Shown: in pieces, positions 1 to 8,133 of the stretch
How the letters are laid out: each line of letters opens with the position of its first letter
Position numbering within the stretch: position 1 is the first letter of the stretch
Assembly (NCBI GenBank): GCA_031292675.1
Contig: JARLGQ010000148.1
Span: 1 to 34,583, forward strand
Reading direction: 5' to 3'
Source of the DNA: Acidimicrobiales bacterium
GTDB taxonomy: Bacteria > Actinomycetota > Acidimicrobiia > Acidimicrobiales > UBA8190
Length of the DNA: 34,583 nucleotides
Position numbers and translations under genes: made by a program
The notes under the pieces: model-generated
Databases searched by the model: none
What the model was told of the DNA's origin: nothing
Seen by the model: only the letters and a program-made list of their open reading frames with translations

Positions 1-146
1 ACGTCGACAGCCCACCGGTGTACGGGTTGGCCACGACGACCACCCCCAACGGCCTCTATCTCTACGGGGGCACCAGCGCGTTCCCGACCGCCACCTACAA
101 CGCCACCAACTACTTCGTCGACCCCGTCTTCAACCTGAGCCCGTGA
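1..146 (+). CDS. DUF4082 domain protein, C-terminal fragment
   Basis: An open frame enters from the left edge (codons start at base 3) and ends at TGA 144-146. The 47 visible residues include NGLYLYGG, FPTATYNATNYFVDPVF and a short tail. This is the usual C-terminal end of the DUF4082 beta-sandwich family, where a Tyr-Gly-rich strand is followed by 'FPT.TYN.SNYWVDVVF'. DUF4082 domains occur in secreted or surface multidomain proteins, often with Ig-like or carbohydrate-associated modules. The rest of the protein lies outside the window, so its full architecture is unknown. A GTG of the next frame overlaps its stop (GTGA at 143-146), so the next gene may be cotranscribed. The family match is by eye from conserved residues and is fairly distinctive. 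Confidence 0.72.
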   Translation, partial: VDSPPVYGLATTTTPNGLYLYGGTSAFPTATYNATNYFVDPVFNLSP

Positions 147-184
147 CCGCGACAGCCGGGAGGAGTCTCGGAGATGAGCCGCCC

Positions 185-1510
185 ATGACGTCGTCTCGAC
201 GCTCTGTCATGCCCGCCGCGGTGCAACTGGCGAATCACGCATGCCTCGTGATGGACATGGGCGGCCTGCGGATCGTCACCGACCCGTGGCTCGAGGGAGC
301 GGTGTTCGGCGACTCGTGGGAGCTCCTCGCCCCGTCGCCGACCACCCTCGCGGAGCTGGCGCCCGACTTCATCTGGCTGTCCCACGAACACCCTGACCAC
401 TTCTCGCCGCGCACGTTGCGGTCGGTCCCCCAGGCAGACCGCGACAGGATCACCATCCTGTACCGGACGACGAGCACTCGGGCCGTGGTGGACTACTGCG
501 AGTCTCTGGGGTACCGCACGAGAGAGCTCGAGCCGGGAGCCCGGTTCCGCCTCTCGCCCCAGGTCACGGGCGAGGTCGGCGTTGTCGCCGAGGACTCGTG
601 GCTGTACGTCACCGACGGCGACCGCAGCGTTCTCAACGTCAACGACTGCCGGCTCGGAGACCGGTCCGCTCTCAGGGACATCCGTGCACGCCTGGGACCG
701 GTCGACCTGCTCGCCACCCAGTTCGGCTACGCCAACTGGGCCGGGAACGTCGGGGACCCGACGACACCGGACGTGGCCCAAGCGATCATCAAGCGGCAAT
801 TGCGCGCCCAGCTCGAGGAGTTGGGAGCCGGCGCCGTGTTGCCATTCGCGGCGTTCATCTGGTTCTGTCACGAGGAGAACGACTGGTGGAACGACTTCGC
901 CCCCACCATCTCCTCCATGGCCCGGTGGATGTCGGACCTCTCCCCCGTCGTGGTCCTCGCCCCCGGGGACCGGTGGCAGATCGGGACCCACCACGACAAC
1001 GCGCACGCCCTGGACACCTGGCAGCGTTGGGCGGCGTCGCTCGACACCCGGAGACGATACGCGGCAGACGGGGTGACACTGGCGGCACTGGTCGAACAGT
1101 TCTCGGCGATGAAAGCCTTCCTCGTGAGCCAGAACGACTGGCCACGTTTCGTGCAGGACGCCACGGGTCGTCTCGACCCGGCCATCATCCACGTGACCGA
1201 CCTCGACGTGTGCCTCTCCTACGACCTCCTGAGCGGCCTCACCGTGGTCGACCCGGGAACGCAATGGGACGTCGCCCTGTCGTCCGCCGCGCTGAGCGTG
1301 GTCATGCAGCATCCCTGGGGACGGGGGACGCTGACGATCAGCGGGCGATTTCAGGCGTCGAGCACCTTCGACCGCTTCCTGTCACAAGCACACCTGTACT
1401 TCATGAACAACACGGGGCGTTCCTACCCGCGCGACATCGCCATCGACGACGTCCTCGTGCCCGGGGGGATCATGGCCGAATTGCTGCCCTCGCTGTCCGG
1501 TTCGCGCTGA
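185..1510 (+). CDS. MBL-fold hydrolase, CMP-Neu5Ac hydroxylase-like, no Rieske domain
   Basis: A protein of 441 aa from the ATG at 185. A GTG at 143 in the same frame overlaps the previous stop, but purine-rich sequence just before 185 (cggag at 169-173) favours the later start. It has the MBL metal motif HEHPDH at residues 67-72, preceded by a 'TDPWLEG' strand and 'DFIWLS'. The block 'ATQFGYANWAGN' and later 'LPFAAFIWFCHEEND' follow. This layout (DPW.xG, xSHxHxDH, QFxxAxWAG, PFAxF) resembles the MBL part of CMP-N-acetylneuraminate hydroxylase, but there is no Rieske Cys/His motif anywhere in the protein. No signal peptide is seen. It sits at the edge of a polysaccharide locus, so a role in sugar or glycan modification is inferred; the substrate is unknown. 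Confidence 0.75.
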   Translation: MTSSRRSVMPAAVQLANHACLVMDMGGLRIVTDPWLEGAVFGDSWELLAPSPTTLAELAPDFIWLSHEHPDHFSPRTLRSVPQADRDRITILYRTTSTRAVVDYCESLGYRTRELEPGARFRLSPQVTGEVGVVAEDSWLYVTDGDRSVLNVNDCRLGDRSALRDIRARLGPVDLLATQFGYANWAGNVGDPTTPDVAQAIIKRQLRAQLEELGAGAVLPFAAFIWFCHEENDWWNDFAPTISSMARWMSDLSPVVVLAPGDRWQIGTHHDNAHALDTWQRWAASLDTRRRYAADGVTLAALVEQFSAMKAFLVSQNDWPRFVQDATGRLDPAIIHVTDLDVCLSYDLLSGLTVVDPGTQWDVALSSAALSVVMQHPWGRGTLTISGRFQASSTFDRFLSQAHLYFMNNTGRSYPRDIAIDDVLVPGGIMAELLPSLSGSR

Positions 1511-1554
1511 CGCCGGTCGACAGCCACGAGCTGCAGTCGCCCGGGACACAGTGC

Positions 1555-2646
1555 TCAGCTCTGAGCCGGCACCAGGGACCAGGCTCCCGCGAGGAGCATG
1601 CGCGGGTGGCCACCACCGTCGGCGGGCACCTCCCAGGTGTCAGTGGCGATCGACGCACCCGCCGACATCTCCGACAGCCCGCTCGTGCTCCCCGCCGAAC
1701 CTCCCGCGCCCTGCGCCAGCCCGTAGGCGACGGTCGAGTTGTCGAGCCACGCGGCCTGATCGTCGACGTCCCTCGTCTCCGCCAGCGGGTGGGCCTGCAT
1801 GGTGGCCAGGTCCAAGACCGACAGCCGCCAGGTGACCACCGAACCCGGGTTGCGCTGTTTGAACGCGATCTCCTTGCCGTCAGGGGACAGCGACGGGCAC
1901 TCCACGCCGGTGCGCAACACGGTCGCCACCTCGGTCGCCACGTCTCCTTCCACGAGATAGGTCTGGTTGTCCGATCCGAGCGTGGCGTAGAAATGGGTGT
2001 TGTCCAGAGCGAAGGTCACCCCCCAGAAGTTGAAGTCGGCGTCCTCGAATCGGCTCCCATTGCGATAGACCTGCATCTGCTCCAGGTCGAAGAGCTTCCT
2101 GCCGGTCCGAAGATCGAAGATAAAGGTCCGGGTGGAGAAGCCGGCTGTGGCGTAGGAATCCGCGCCGACGAAGTCGGTGGTGGCTCCGTAGTGCCCGTCG
2201 CGTGACACCGACGTCCGACTCGGGTAGCCCTGCAGGGGAATCGTGTACAGGGGCTTGAAGTCCGCATCGAAGACCACGGCGCGCGTCGAGCTGAACAGAC
2301 CACCCGCACCGCTGCTCAGACAGATCCCCCGGCCTCCGGCGTAGGCGACCCGTTCGCACCTGAGCGCCGTCAGGGCCCGCTCCTGGCCCGGGCCCTGCAC
2401 CGTCGTGAGTTCCACGGTGCCGTAGTCCTTGTTCAACGCGGTGCTGCGGAAGAGCAGAAAGGGTCGATACCTGATGGAGGCGACCGAGACCATGCCCTCT
2501 CCACCTCCGTGGTGCTGGGCTTGGACCACCGCGAACACCGATGTCGCCGCCACCAGCACGCCAACGGCAATCAATGCCGTCCAGCGATGCCGCGCCCGCA
2601 CGGCCTGATTTCGTCGCCACTGCCACCCGTCATGACCGCTCGACAT
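1555..2646 (-). CDS. membrane-anchored TolB/PD40-like beta-propeller protein
   Basis: A protein of 363 aa with a short basic N-terminus, one hydrophobic helix at about residues 23-42 (ALIAVGVLVAATSVFAVVQ), then an extracytoplasmic domain rich in short strands. One clear PD40/WD40-like unit is present ('CPSLSPDGKEIAFKQ', about residues 258-272), and other segments such as 'RTFIFDLRTGRKLFDLEQ' fit propeller blades. It would be anchored in the membrane with the propeller outside. It is the last gene of a minus-strand run after the FkbM methyltransferase. Its ATG has no ribosome-binding site of its own. It lies three bases after the stop of a 17-codon ORF that does have one and is in the same frame, so translation may be coupled, or the true N-terminus may have been cut by a nonsense mutation. 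The biochemical role is unknown. Confidence 0.72.
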   Translation of the reverse strand: MSSGHDGWQWRRNQAVRARHRWTALIAVGVLVAATSVFAVVQAQHHGGGEGMVSVASIRYRPFLLFRSTALNKDYGTVELTTVQGPGQERALTALRCERVAYAGGRGICLSSGAGGLFSSTRAVVFDADFKPLYTIPLQGYPSRTSVSRDGHYGATTDFVGADSYATAGFSTRTFIFDLRTGRKLFDLEQMQVYRNGSRFEDADFNFWGVTFALDNTHFYATLGSDNQTYLVEGDVATEVATVLRTGVECPSLSPDGKEIAFKQRNPGSVVTWRLSVLDLATMQAHPLAETRDVDDQAAWLDNSTVAYGLAQGAGGSAGSTSGLSEMSAGASIATDTWEVPADGGGHPRMLLAGAWSLVPAQS

Positions 2647-2649
2647 TTT

Positions 2650-2703
2650 TCAGCGCCGGCAGGCTGGCGCCGACGAAGAGCCTCGAATGTCGTTTATGGA
2701 CAT
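2650..2703 (-). CDS. 17-codon upstream ORF (leader peptide or severed N-terminus)
   Basis: ATG at 2703 is preceded on the minus strand by AAGGAGGT (2707-2714), the best Shine-Dalgarno in this part of the window, with three bases between. It encodes MSINDIRGSSSAPACRR, stops with TGA at 2652-2650, and is followed by AAA and the ATG of the TolB-like gene, all in one frame. If the TGA were a sense codon, the two would form one protein with a longer cytoplasmic N-terminus. It may be a leader peptide that couples translation, a mutated start region, or a sequencing error. The sequence alone cannot choose between these. Confidence 0.45.
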   Translation of the reverse strand: MSINDIRGSSSAPACRR

Positions 2704-2861
2704 GGCACCTCCTTGCATTGACACGCCAGGCGCCGAGAACCGAGGCCGGGGCCAAGAGGAGTCCCTGATACTCGTGCCACCCAACGCCGAGGAACGGGGG
2801 CGAGGACTGCCACCGGGCGACGGTGACGGCCGCGCCACGCCCGGACCAGCAGGAAGCGTCG

Positions 2862-3812
2862 TCATCGGCGGCGCGCTATGCGTAGCGCACGCTCGAGTTC
2901 AGGCCGGGAGTCCCGATTGACGGCAACGACATCATGGGCGGTGTCTCGCTCACGCGTGAGTGGCTGCAACCGAAGTCGGAATATGGCACGCGGCATGCCG
3001 AACATGTCGTACCCAAGGGACTGCAGCAATCGCACAGATTCAGCGTCGACGGTTGGCTTGCGGTGCTCCTCGAAGAGGATCACGTCGGGACGCTGGTGTC
3101 CGCGCAGATAACGGAGCGCTCCACGCAAGACGGCCGCCTCGTGTCCTTCGACGTCGATCTTCCACAGGCGCCACCGCTGAACTGTCAGGGACTCCAAGAA
3201 TGTCGAGGTTTCCTCTACGGTGACGGTCTGGCTGCGGCCGGGCCGTCCGTCAAGCCCCTGACCGAGGTAGGCGGCACCACTGTTGTCACTGGGAACCGTG
3301 AGCGTCATCATCCCCGCCGCGTCAGACAGGGCGATGGGGTGAAACGTGATGTTCGAGTATCGGTTCTGCTCGACTGACGCCCTGCCGTACGCCACGAGAC
3401 TTTCCTGGGGTTCGATTGCGTGGACATGTCCGGTGGCCTGTACCCGTCGTGCCGCCCGAATCGTGACGAGCCCCCAGTTGGCCCCGATATCGAGCACGTT
3501 GTCCCCGGGCCGAAGGAGTCGATCGACGACCCAGGTCACCTTGGGATCCAAGTCACCGAAGAGGATCACAGCTCGGCCGACGAGGTCGTCGGACCGGACC
3601 AGGAGGCGAGAACCACCCCCAACCTTGGCGGTCACGTCGTCAGACCAGGCGCCGATCAGACTTCGCACGGCACGGCTGTTGGCGATCGTCCCGGTTCCAC
3701 TCTTCAAGGGATACGCCCGGAACAGCTTCGGCAACGTCTTTCGGAATACGGCCCGGCCATTCATGCGGGACTCCATCGCAAGACAGGAGTCAAGGCTGGC
3801 TCGAGCATCCAC
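2862..3812 (-). CDS. FkbM-family SAM-dependent methyltransferase
   Basis: A protein of 316 aa from GTG 3812; ATG 3764 (residue 17), six bases after GGAG, is an equally good start. The SAM-binding motif I is 'NVLDIGANWG' at about residues 105-114. Motif II is 'HAIEPQES', and the family-typical 'WRLWKIDVEGHEAAVLRGA' and 'PDVILFEEHRK' follow. FkbM-like enzymes O-methylate hydroxyls of sugars or polyketides. Within this locus, methylation of a glycan or nucleotide sugar is the likely role (inference). It lies between the DUF6492 gene (37-bp gap) and the TolB-like gene, all on the minus strand, which fits one operon with the epimerase at 5809. No membrane segment is seen. Confidence 0.88.
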   Translation of the reverse strand: MDARASLDSCLAMESRMNGRAVFRKTLPKLFRAYPLKSGTGTIANSRAVRSLIGAWSDDVTAKVGGGSRLLVRSDDLVGRAVILFGDLDPKVTWVVDRLLRPGDNVLDIGANWGLVTIRAARRVQATGHVHAIEPQESLVAYGRASVEQNRYSNITFHPIALSDAAGMMTLTVPSDNSGAAYLGQGLDGRPGRSQTVTVEETSTFLESLTVQRWRLWKIDVEGHEAAVLRGALRYLRGHQRPDVILFEEHRKPTVDAESVRLLQSLGYDMFGMPRAIFRLRLQPLTRERDTAHDVVAVNRDSRPELERALRIARRR

Positions 3813-3849
3813 GACTTCTCGACAGGTGGGACCTGACCCCTCGAAGGCA

Positions 3850-4776
3850 TCATCGACGGCTTGTCGACGCCTGTATCTCAGCGATCGCCGATCGTCGGAT
3901 GTCCATTGGTGTTCTGGACTTGGCCGAGATCATCACCGCCATGTCGTCGTGCGGCGCCGCCTTGGCGAACTCCGATGCCTTCTCGGCTGACATTGGTACC
4001 TCGTCCCAATAGTTGTGGCACCTGGACCGGTCCGTCGTTACCTGGTTGGCGGGCGAGCCGAGGACCTCGTCGACGAAGGTCCCGTAGAGGGTGCACTCCG
4101 AGAACTTGCGCTGGGCGCTGACAGCGTCGATCCACGGGCGCCCAGTGACTGTCTCAATTCGGTGTTGGAGTGCACCCACCGCCTTCGGGTCCCAGGCGAT
4201 GGGCGAGGTCACATAGTCGTGGTAGGGCGGCTCGTGCTCCGGGAGTCCGAGGAGGCGCCGGGCCACTCGGTGCCACGCCACGTGGTCGGGCAGCCCCGGA
4301 TGCACTCCCCCCTCGACCCGGTAAAGCATAAGACGACCGTCGCGAATGAAGGTCGATACCGACACCGGGCGGATGAATTGCACATCCGCGTCCACGACGA
4401 CGACGACGTCCGCATCGACACGCGGGGCGGCAGCCAACTTCAGCGCCTGCTGCAGGATCCAACCCCGGATCGGTGGCCAGGGCCGTCGGGTATTGATGGC
4501 AGCGACGTTGACCGACGCGGCCAACCCTCCGAGTCTCTGCAGCACCGGGTTGACCCACCTCGCGGGAACGAAACGCGGGGGAAGCAACTCGCCATACGAC
4601 CAGATAACACTCCGGGGCCCACGGAAAGAGGCAAAGGAGGCCATCTCGGCATCCGGGACGATGAGGTGGTGGACAGTGGATGAGGGCGTGAAGTCGAGCA
4701 CCGACTGGTGCAGTTCGCGGCACAGTTCCTTATCGGGGGAATAGCACGGGGTCACCACAGCCATTCGAGATGACAA
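3850..4776 (-). CDS. DUF6492 family glycosyltransferase-like protein
   Basis: A protein of 308 aa from TTG 4776; ATG 4764, giving MAVVTPCYSPDKE, is the alternative start and fits the fold better. The opening strand 'AVVTPCYSPDK' and the central 'DADVVVVVDADVQFIRPV' (a DxD-type nucleotide-sugar/metal site around residues 120-137) are what is expected of a GT-A fold. The C-terminal block 'RKFSECTLYGTFVDEVLG' is the signature of the DUF6492 group found in polysaccharide clusters. It probably transfers a sugar to a growing surface glycan in the cytoplasm; donor and acceptor are unknown. It is 55 bp downstream of the epimerase and 37 bp upstream of the FkbM gene on the same strand. Confidence 0.75.
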   Translation of the reverse strand: MSSRMAVVTPCYSPDKELCRELHQSVLDFTPSSTVHHLIVPDAEMASFASFRGPRSVIWSYGELLPPRFVPARWVNPVLQRLGGLAASVNVAAINTRRPWPPIRGWILQQALKLAAAPRVDADVVVVVDADVQFIRPVSVSTFIRDGRLMLYRVEGGVHPGLPDHVAWHRVARRLLGLPEHEPPYHDYVTSPIAWDPKAVGALQHRIETVTGRPWIDAVSAQRKFSECTLYGTFVDEVLGSPANQVTTDRSRCHNYWDEVPMSAEKASEFAKAAPHDDMAVMISAKSRTPMDIRRSAIAEIQASTSRR

Positions 4777-4831
4777 GGCTCAACGCTCCGATGCGGCTCG
4801 CAGCTGCACAACGCCCCGGGGTCCAAGGACC

Positions 4832-5809
4832 CTAAGCACTGCGGACTTGCTCCTGACCCCACCACGCCACTAGCTGCTTCAGTCCTTGTTTCAAGTCGAT
4901 CTCGGCATCGAACGCCAGTTGACGAGCGGCCCGGTGGGTATCGGCCAAGCGCCTAGGAACGGCATTCACTTTGCGCTCCGGACCGTACTCGGGCGTCAGG
5001 TCGGACCCCATCACTTCGAGCAGCGCATGGGCGAGATCGGTGAGGCTGACCTCGACCCCGGCAGCCACGTTGAACACCTCGTCGGTGACGTCTGCTTCCG
5101 CAGCCAGAATGTTGGCTCGGGCGACGTCGTCCACGAAGACGAAGTCCATTGTCTGGCTGCCATCACCCAGGATCAGTGGAGGCTGACCGGCCGCGATTCG
5201 TTCCATCCAGCGCACCAACACCTCGGTGTACACCCCGTGGACGTCCATGCGCGGTCCGTAGACGTTGAAGTACCGGAGGGCCACGTAGTCGAGACCGTGC
5301 ATGTCGTAGAAGCTGCGCAACATTCCCTCGTTGAACAGCTTGGCCGCTCCGTAGAACGTGCGATTGTCCCACGGGTGGTGGTCTTCGCGGGTGGGAAACG
5401 CCTCGGCGCACCCGTAGACCGACGCCGACGACGCGGCGATGACCTTGCGGACCTTGGCCGCGACCGCCGCCTCCAGTACGTTGAACGTGCCGTCGACAAG
5501 AACCTCCAAAGCCATGCGAGGTTCCTCCGCGCACTGGGTGATTCGGATGGCGGCCTCGTGGAAGACCACGTCGGTCTCCGCCATGACCTCACCGAGCTGC
5601 GAGGCGGAACGGATGTCGCCCTCGACCAGGGTCACGAGCCCGGACTCGAGAGCTCTCGCCAGATTGGCCCGCCGACCTCGGACCAGATTGTCCAGTACCA
5701 CGACACGTGCCGCATCCCGCTCGATGAGCTGATCGACGATCGTCGAGCCGATCATTCCCGCCCCTCCGGTCACGAGCACCCGAGCGCCCGACAATGAGAC
5801 CGCGGTCAA
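4832..5809 (-). CDS. NAD-dependent sugar epimerase/dehydratase (extended SDR)
   Basis: An extended short-chain dehydrogenase of about 325 aa that would act on a nucleotide sugar, such as a UDP-hexose(NAc) 4-epimerase. It has the Rossmann motif TGGAGMIG (residues 14-21), the active-site strand 'IAASSASVYG', catalytic YGAAK (Tyr153, Lys157), 'YFNVYGPRM' and 'FVFVDDVARA'. These are typical of the WbpP/GalE-like branch. The open frame extends to ATG 5935, but that adds about 42 residues unlike the family. TTG at 5809 lies six bases after AGGAG (5816-5820) and starts directly before the first strand, so I chose it. It heads the minus-strand run and is divergent from the aminotransferase operon. 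The exact substrate cannot be read from sequence. Confidence 0.88.
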   Translation of the reverse strand: MTAVSLSGARVLVTGGAGMIGSTIVDQLIERDAARVVVLDNLVRGRRANLARALESGLVTLVEGDIRSASQLGEVMAETDVVFHEAAIRITQCAEEPRMALEVLVDGTFNVLEAAVAAKVRKVIAASSASVYGCAEAFPTREDHHPWDNRTFYGAAKLFNEGMLRSFYDMHGLDYVALRYFNVYGPRMDVHGVYTEVLVRWMERIAAGQPPLILGDGSQTMDFVFVDDVARANILAAEADVTDEVFNVAAGVEVSLTDLAHALLEVMGSDLTPEYGPERKVNAVPRRLADTHRAARQLAFDAEIDLKQGLKQLVAWWGQEQVRSA

Positions 5810-6272
5810 GACCGGCTCCTGACCTCGGCGGCCGCCGGCGCGAGGATGGTGCCCCGCCGTGCCCAGGGACGCGGGCCGGTTGATCCCCACCCCCTCATCC
5901 GCCTCATGATAGCGGAGCGTGTTCATTTCAACCACTGACCGTCACCTTTGTCCCGGGGATTGCGGCCCGAATGCCCACTATTAGTGTTTGTCTGAATACA
6001 GTCAGCGGCGTTTACCGGAATTCAACGCCCTCGTCGGCTGCGTGCACGGTCTCGCTTCGGCATAAAGTAGTGGAACAACCACCAGCGCACGCATCGGTAT
6101 GGCCGTATCGCCCCTGGTCGCCACCCCATCGAGATGCCTTTGACCTGGTCAATTCTCTGTGAGCGGTGGTCCGACCGCTGGACCGAGGGTCACTCTGAGC
6201 GATACGGTAAGCGACGGGACGATGTCTGCGCGTGAGGTTGGAGCCGACCTGGCCAGCCGGGAGGAGTACTCG
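5810..6272. promoter_or_regulatory. divergent intergenic region with several inverted repeats
   Basis: About 460 bases between the divergent epimerase and aminotransferase starts hold no convincing gene and are less GC-rich than the flanks. They contain CACTA-T-TAGTG (5976-5986), GGCGTT...AACGCC with an 11-base spacer (6007-6029), and AGCGGT...ACCGCT with a 6-base spacer (6162-6179). The region must carry promoters for both operons. The best plus-strand candidate I can see is weak (TGGACC 6179-6184, 18 bases, TACGGT 6203-6208). Regulator binding is inferred. Confidence 0.4.
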
Positions 6273-7406
6273 ATGATCCCGGTCATGAAGCCCTGGCTGG
6301 GCCCCGAGGAGGCCGAGGCGGCGGCCGAGGCAGTGGCGTCGGGCTGGGTGGCCCAGGGACCGCGCGTGGCCGAGTTCGAACGAGCGTTCGCCCGGGTGAT
6401 CGACTGCCACGAAGCGATCGCGGTGTCGTCGTGCACGACCGCACTGCACCTCGCCCTGGTCCTGGCCGGAGTACGTGCCGGCGACGAGGTGATCGTGCCG
6501 TCCCTGTCGTTCATCGCCACCGCCAATGCAGCCCGCTACGTCGGAGCCACCCCCGTCTTCGCCGACGTCGATCTTCGCACCCAGAACCTGACCGCCGCCT
6601 CCATCGAGGGGTCGCTGAGCCCAGCCACCCGAGCGGTGATCCTGGTACATCAGGCGGGGGTGCCCGCCGACGTCGACGCGGTACGTGAGTTGGCATCGGC
6701 TCGGGAGATCGCGGTGATCGAAGACGCGGCATGTGCCATCGGCTCGACCTACCACGGGCGGATGGTCGCTGCGGACGCCACCTTGGCCACGTTCTCGTTC
6801 CATCCCCGCAAGCTCGTGACCACCGGCGAAGGCGGAATGTTGACCTGCAGCACTGCCGAGCACGCACAGCGCGCCCGGCGTCTGCGCGAGCACGGCATGA
6901 GCATGTCGGCCGCGGACCGACATCTGAGCGACGCGCCGGTGATCGAGCGCTACCTGGAGACCGGGTACAACTACCGCATGACCGACATTCAGGCGGCGGT
7001 TGGCCTGGTGCAGCTCGGGCGCCTCGACGAGCTCGTGGCCCGCCGACGCAGTCTGGCAGCGCGTTACACCGAGGCAATGTCGGACCTGGAGGTCGTGGTG
7101 GCCTCTGACCCGCCCTATGGCACCACGAACTTCCAGTCGTACTGGATGCTGTTGCCCCCTGACGCGCCGATCGGGCGCGACGAGTTGCTGGCCGCTCTGC
7201 ACTGCGACGGCATCTCGGCGCGCCGGGGGATCATGGCCGCCCACCTCGAGCCGGCGTACACGGCTGAGCCGGCCCCGCGCCTGCCGGTGACCGAACGTCT
7301 CACGAAGGACTCGTTGATCCTTCCCTTGTACCACGACCTGACCCACCGGGATCAGGACCGGGTGATCGCCAGCATCCGCCGGCACCTCGGGGCGGACAGG
7401 GACTAG
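6273..7406 (+). CDS. DegT/DnrJ/EryC1/StrS aminotransferase (first copy)
   Basis: A protein of 377 aa starting at ATG 6273, six bases after GGGAGGAG (6259-6266). The open frame begins upstream at 6159, but the family normally starts at this 'MIPVMKPWLG' strand. It is a PLP-dependent sugar aminotransferase. The PLP-phosphate/Lys region is 'FSFHPRKLVTTGEGG' with the Schiff-base lysine at about Lys180, and the pyridine-binding Asp is in 'VIEDAACAIG' (about Asp151). 'HPRK...GEGG' is the form seen in PglE/PseC-type enzymes that aminate C4 of keto-sugars. It is followed after 13 bases by a NeuD/PglD-like acyltransferase, so the pair would make an N-acylated amino sugar (inference). It is the first gene of an operon running to 12148. 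Confidence 0.92.
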   Translation: MIPVMKPWLGPEEAEAAAEAVASGWVAQGPRVAEFERAFARVIDCHEAIAVSSCTTALHLALVLAGVRAGDEVIVPSLSFIATANAARYVGATPVFADVDLRTQNLTAASIEGSLSPATRAVILVHQAGVPADVDAVRELASAREIAVIEDAACAIGSTYHGRMVAADATLATFSFHPRKLVTTGEGGMLTCSTAEHAQRARRLREHGMSMSAADRHLSDAPVIERYLETGYNYRMTDIQAAVGLVQLGRLDELVARRRSLAARYTEAMSDLEVVVASDPPYGTTNFQSYWMLLPPDAPIGRDELLAALHCDGISARRGIMAAHLEPAYTAEPAPRLPVTERLTKDSLILPLYHDLTHRDQDRVIASIRRHLGADRD

Positions 7407-7419
7407 GGCACACGGTCCT

Positions 7420-8133
7420 GTGCGTCCCCTACTGATCATCGGCGCGGGCGGGCTCGGTCGAGAGACCCTTGCCGCGGCGCGTGCCACCAACGAGGTGACC
7501 CCGACGTGGGACGTCGTCGGGTTCCTCGACGACGACCCGACCGTCCAGGGGACGTCGATCGACGGCGCACCCGTGGTCGGACCGACGAGCCACGTCTCGC
7601 GCCTGCCCGACACTGCCGCCGTCGTGACCATCGGCAATCCCGGTGACTTCACCAGCCGGCGCAGGATCGTCGCGGCGCTGGGGCTCCAGCCCGACCGGTG
7701 GGCGACCGTCGTCCACCCCGCTGCCATCGTGGCCCGGGGGACCCGGATCGGTGGCGGGACCATCGTCCTGGCCGGGGCCGTGACGACCAGCCCGATCCAC
7801 ATCGGTGCCCACGTGGTGGTGATGCCCACCGTGGTGCTCACCCACGACGACACCGTGGCCGACTACGTCACCCTGGCCAGCGGGGCACGATTGGCGGGAG
7901 GGGTCAGTGTGGGCGAGGGCGCCTATGTCGGCGCCGGAGCCCTCATCCGCGAACGGCGTTCGATCGGTGCCTGGTGCCTTGTCGGGATGGGCGCGGTCGT
8001 CACGACCGACGTCCCGCCCGGTGAGGTTTGGGCGGGCGTGCCCGCTCGCCGCCTGCGTCGCGTCGACGTGCTCCCTGTCGATCTGTACCCCACGGCGGCG
8101 ACATCGGTGCGCACGTCGGAGCACGGTCGATGA
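7420..8133 (+). CDS. NeuD/PglD-family sugar O/N-acyltransferase
   Basis: A protein of 237 aa from GTG 7420. The N-terminal nucleotide-sugar-binding half begins 'LLIIGAGGLGRETLAAA' and includes 'VVGFLDDDP', the hallmark of the PglD_N/NeuD group. The C-terminal half is a left-handed beta-helix of hexapeptide repeats (for example 'IGGGTIVLAGAVTTSPIHIG' and 'VGEGAYVGAGALI'), ending 'VWAGVPARRLR'. Such enzymes use acetyl-CoA to acetylate the amino group of UDP-4-amino sugars (PglD) or hydroxyls of sialic acid (NeuD). Its place directly after the first aminotransferase supports N-acylation of that product. Its stop overlaps the next ATG (ATGA at 8130-8133), which suggests translational coupling. 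Confidence 0.88.
   Translation: MRPLLIIGAGGLGRETLAAARATNEVTPTWDVVGFLDDDPTVQGTSIDGAPVVGPTSHVSRLPDTAAVVTIGNPGDFTSRRRIVAALGLQPDRWATVVHPAAIVARGTRIGGGTIVLAGAVTTSPIHIGAHVVVMPTVVLTHDDTVADYVTLASGARLAGGVSVGEGAYVGAGALIRERRSIGAWCLVGMGAVVTTDVPPGEVWAGVPARRLRRVDVLPVDLYPTAATSVRTSEHGR

Noticed and set aside
110-1312. 400-residue open frame on the minus strand
   Set aside because: It is antisense to the MBL gene, has low-complexity Arg/Gly/Val-rich composition and no motif; a shadow of high-GC coding sequence.
6012-7853. 613-residue open frame on the minus strand
   Set aside because: It runs antisense through the aminotransferase and acyltransferase genes, whose motifs are unambiguous, and is rich in Arg/His/Gly as expected of a shadow.
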